Shown here: positions 63,561 through 64,000 of the stretch, piece by piece
How positions within the stretch are numbered: the stretch's first letter is position 1
How the letters are laid out: each line of letters begins with the position of its first letter
Source: Parerythrobacter_A sp963838735
GTDB lineage: Bacteria; Pseudomonadota; Alphaproteobacteria; Sphingomonadales; Sphingomonadaceae
Length of the DNA: 64,000 nucleotides
Direction of reading: 5' to 3'
Assembly: GCA_963838735.1 (NCBI GenBank)
Contig: CAWISG010000003.1
Span: forward strand, 558,001 to 622,000
Program-made: the position numbers and the translations under genes
The notes under the pieces: model-generated
Database searches by the model: none
What the model saw: the letters and a program-made list of their open reading frames with translations, nothing else
Told to the model about the DNA's origin: nothing

Positions 63561-64000
63561 CTAAAGCACAGCCAGCCCCGGCACCTCGTCCTGCACCAGC
63601 TCATAGGCCTTTTCGTACCACTCGCTGCCGGGATAGTTGCTACCCAGCACGGCGGCGTACTTCTTGGCCTCGGTTGGAATGCCCAGTGCAAGGCTCGACT
63701 CGGTCAGGCGGTACAGTGCCTCCGGCGTATGGCTGGTGGTTTGAAACGTCTCGACCACATTCTGGAACCGTATCTGCGCCGCCAGCCAGCGACCGGACCG
63801 CTGGTAGAAGCGCCCGATCTCCATCTCCTTGCCTGCGAGGTGATCGTTCACCAGGTCCAGCTTCAGCCGCGCATCGGAGGCATATTCGCTGGTCGGGAAG
63901 CGGCGGTTTACTTCGCGCAAGGCGACCATCGCCTGTTCGGTGATCTTCTGGTCGCGTGTCACATCGCTGATCTGCTCGTAATAGCTCAGCGCAATGAGGT
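63561..64000 (-). CDS. bamD: Outer-membrane assembly lipoprotein BamD (3' part)
   Basis: The C-terminal 145 or so residues of BamD; the 5' end lies beyond the right edge. TPR-like helices (EVNRRFPTSEYASDAR, GRFYQRSGRWLAAQIRFQNVVE) and the late NYPGSEWYEKAYELV block match the family. BamD is part of the BAM complex that inserts outer-membrane proteins. It lies upstream of recN, 65 nt apart. Confidence 0.9.
   Translation of the reverse strand, partial: LIALSYYEQISDVTRDQKITEQAMVALREVNRRFPTSEYASDARLKLDLVNDHLAGKEMEIGRFYQRSGRWLAAQIRFQNVVETFQTTSHTPEALYRLTESSLALGIPTEAKKYAAVLGSNYPGSEWYEKAYELVQDEVPGLAVL

Noticed and set aside
1..64000. tRNA, rRNA, CRISPR arrays, prophage or insertion sequences
   Set aside because: I found no cloverleaf with a conserved T-loop, no regularly spaced direct repeats and no transposase, integrase or phage structural frame.

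Overview
The window is a chromosome segment of an alphaproteobacterium, most likely Sphingomonadales and probably the Erythrobacter/Altererythrobacter group. Evidence: the exosortase-A (XrtA/PEP-CTERM) polysaccharide locus with its paired acyl-carrier-protein/hydrolase module, an aerobic 2-oxoacid:acceptor oxidoreductase pair, ETF-QO, 3-hydroxybutyrate dehydrogenase, a subclass B3 metallo-beta-lactamase, and high GC throughout except one AT-rich patch. Genes are dense, with many 1-4 nt stop/start overlaps. I found no tRNA, rRNA, CRISPR array, prophage or transposase.

1-13.1 kb: exosortase-A-associated exopolysaccharide region. On the minus strand, in transcription order: AMP-forming ligase, PLP decarboxylase, outer-membrane export lipoprotein, Wzz-like chain-length protein, tyrosine autokinase, outer-membrane beta-barrel, GspA-like ATPase, polysaccharide deacetylase and the start of a FemAB-like protein cut by the left edge. 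Diverging on the plus strand: GNAT/FemAB-like transferase, acyl carrier protein, exosortase-associated hydrolases 2 and 1. Ligase, decarboxylase, carrier protein and transferase could together make and attach an amine-bearing acyl group to the polysaccharide (inference).

13.1-24.2 kb: housekeeping genes: a TrmA/RlmD-type RNA methyltransferase, a lipoprotein, ilvD, an N-formylglutamate amidohydrolase-family gene, ispE and ETF-QO on the minus strand; a UDG-like protein, lytic transglycosylase, moaB and a PA0069-type radical SAM gene on the plus strand. A parS-like palindrome lies at 23.11 kb.

24.2-36.1 kb: a DUF1330 gene, an acyl-CoA ligase, dnaE, a small membrane protein, glutathione peroxidase, lolD and lolC on the minus strand; purF, an SDR and a PilZ protein on the plus strand. 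Paired inverted REP-like repeats occur at 24.3 kb and inside dnaE at 29.4 kb.

36.1-51.9 kb: serine hydrolase, cyclopropane-fatty-acid synthase-like enzyme, photolyase, a YdjM-like membrane hydrolase, korB and korA (a third REP pair between them), esterase and rppH, a low-GC islet with an AraC regulator and two unknown genes, then a TPR protein, an RsmB-type methyltransferase, guaB and bdhA.

52.0-64.0 kb: neutral zinc metallopeptidase, sdhA/D/C without an adjacent sdhB, then an overlapping plus-strand run of SDR, B3 metallo-beta-lactamase, prmA and a DUF2459 gene, another SDR, ligA, recN and the 3' part of bamD.

Five genes carry what looks like the same lesion, one extra base that breaks or fuses a conserved frame: the wzz-like gene, PilZ, ydjM-like, the esterase and recN. 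Their shared direction, mostly next to short homopolymers, makes residual sequencing error the simplest explanation, though true mutation cannot be excluded here.
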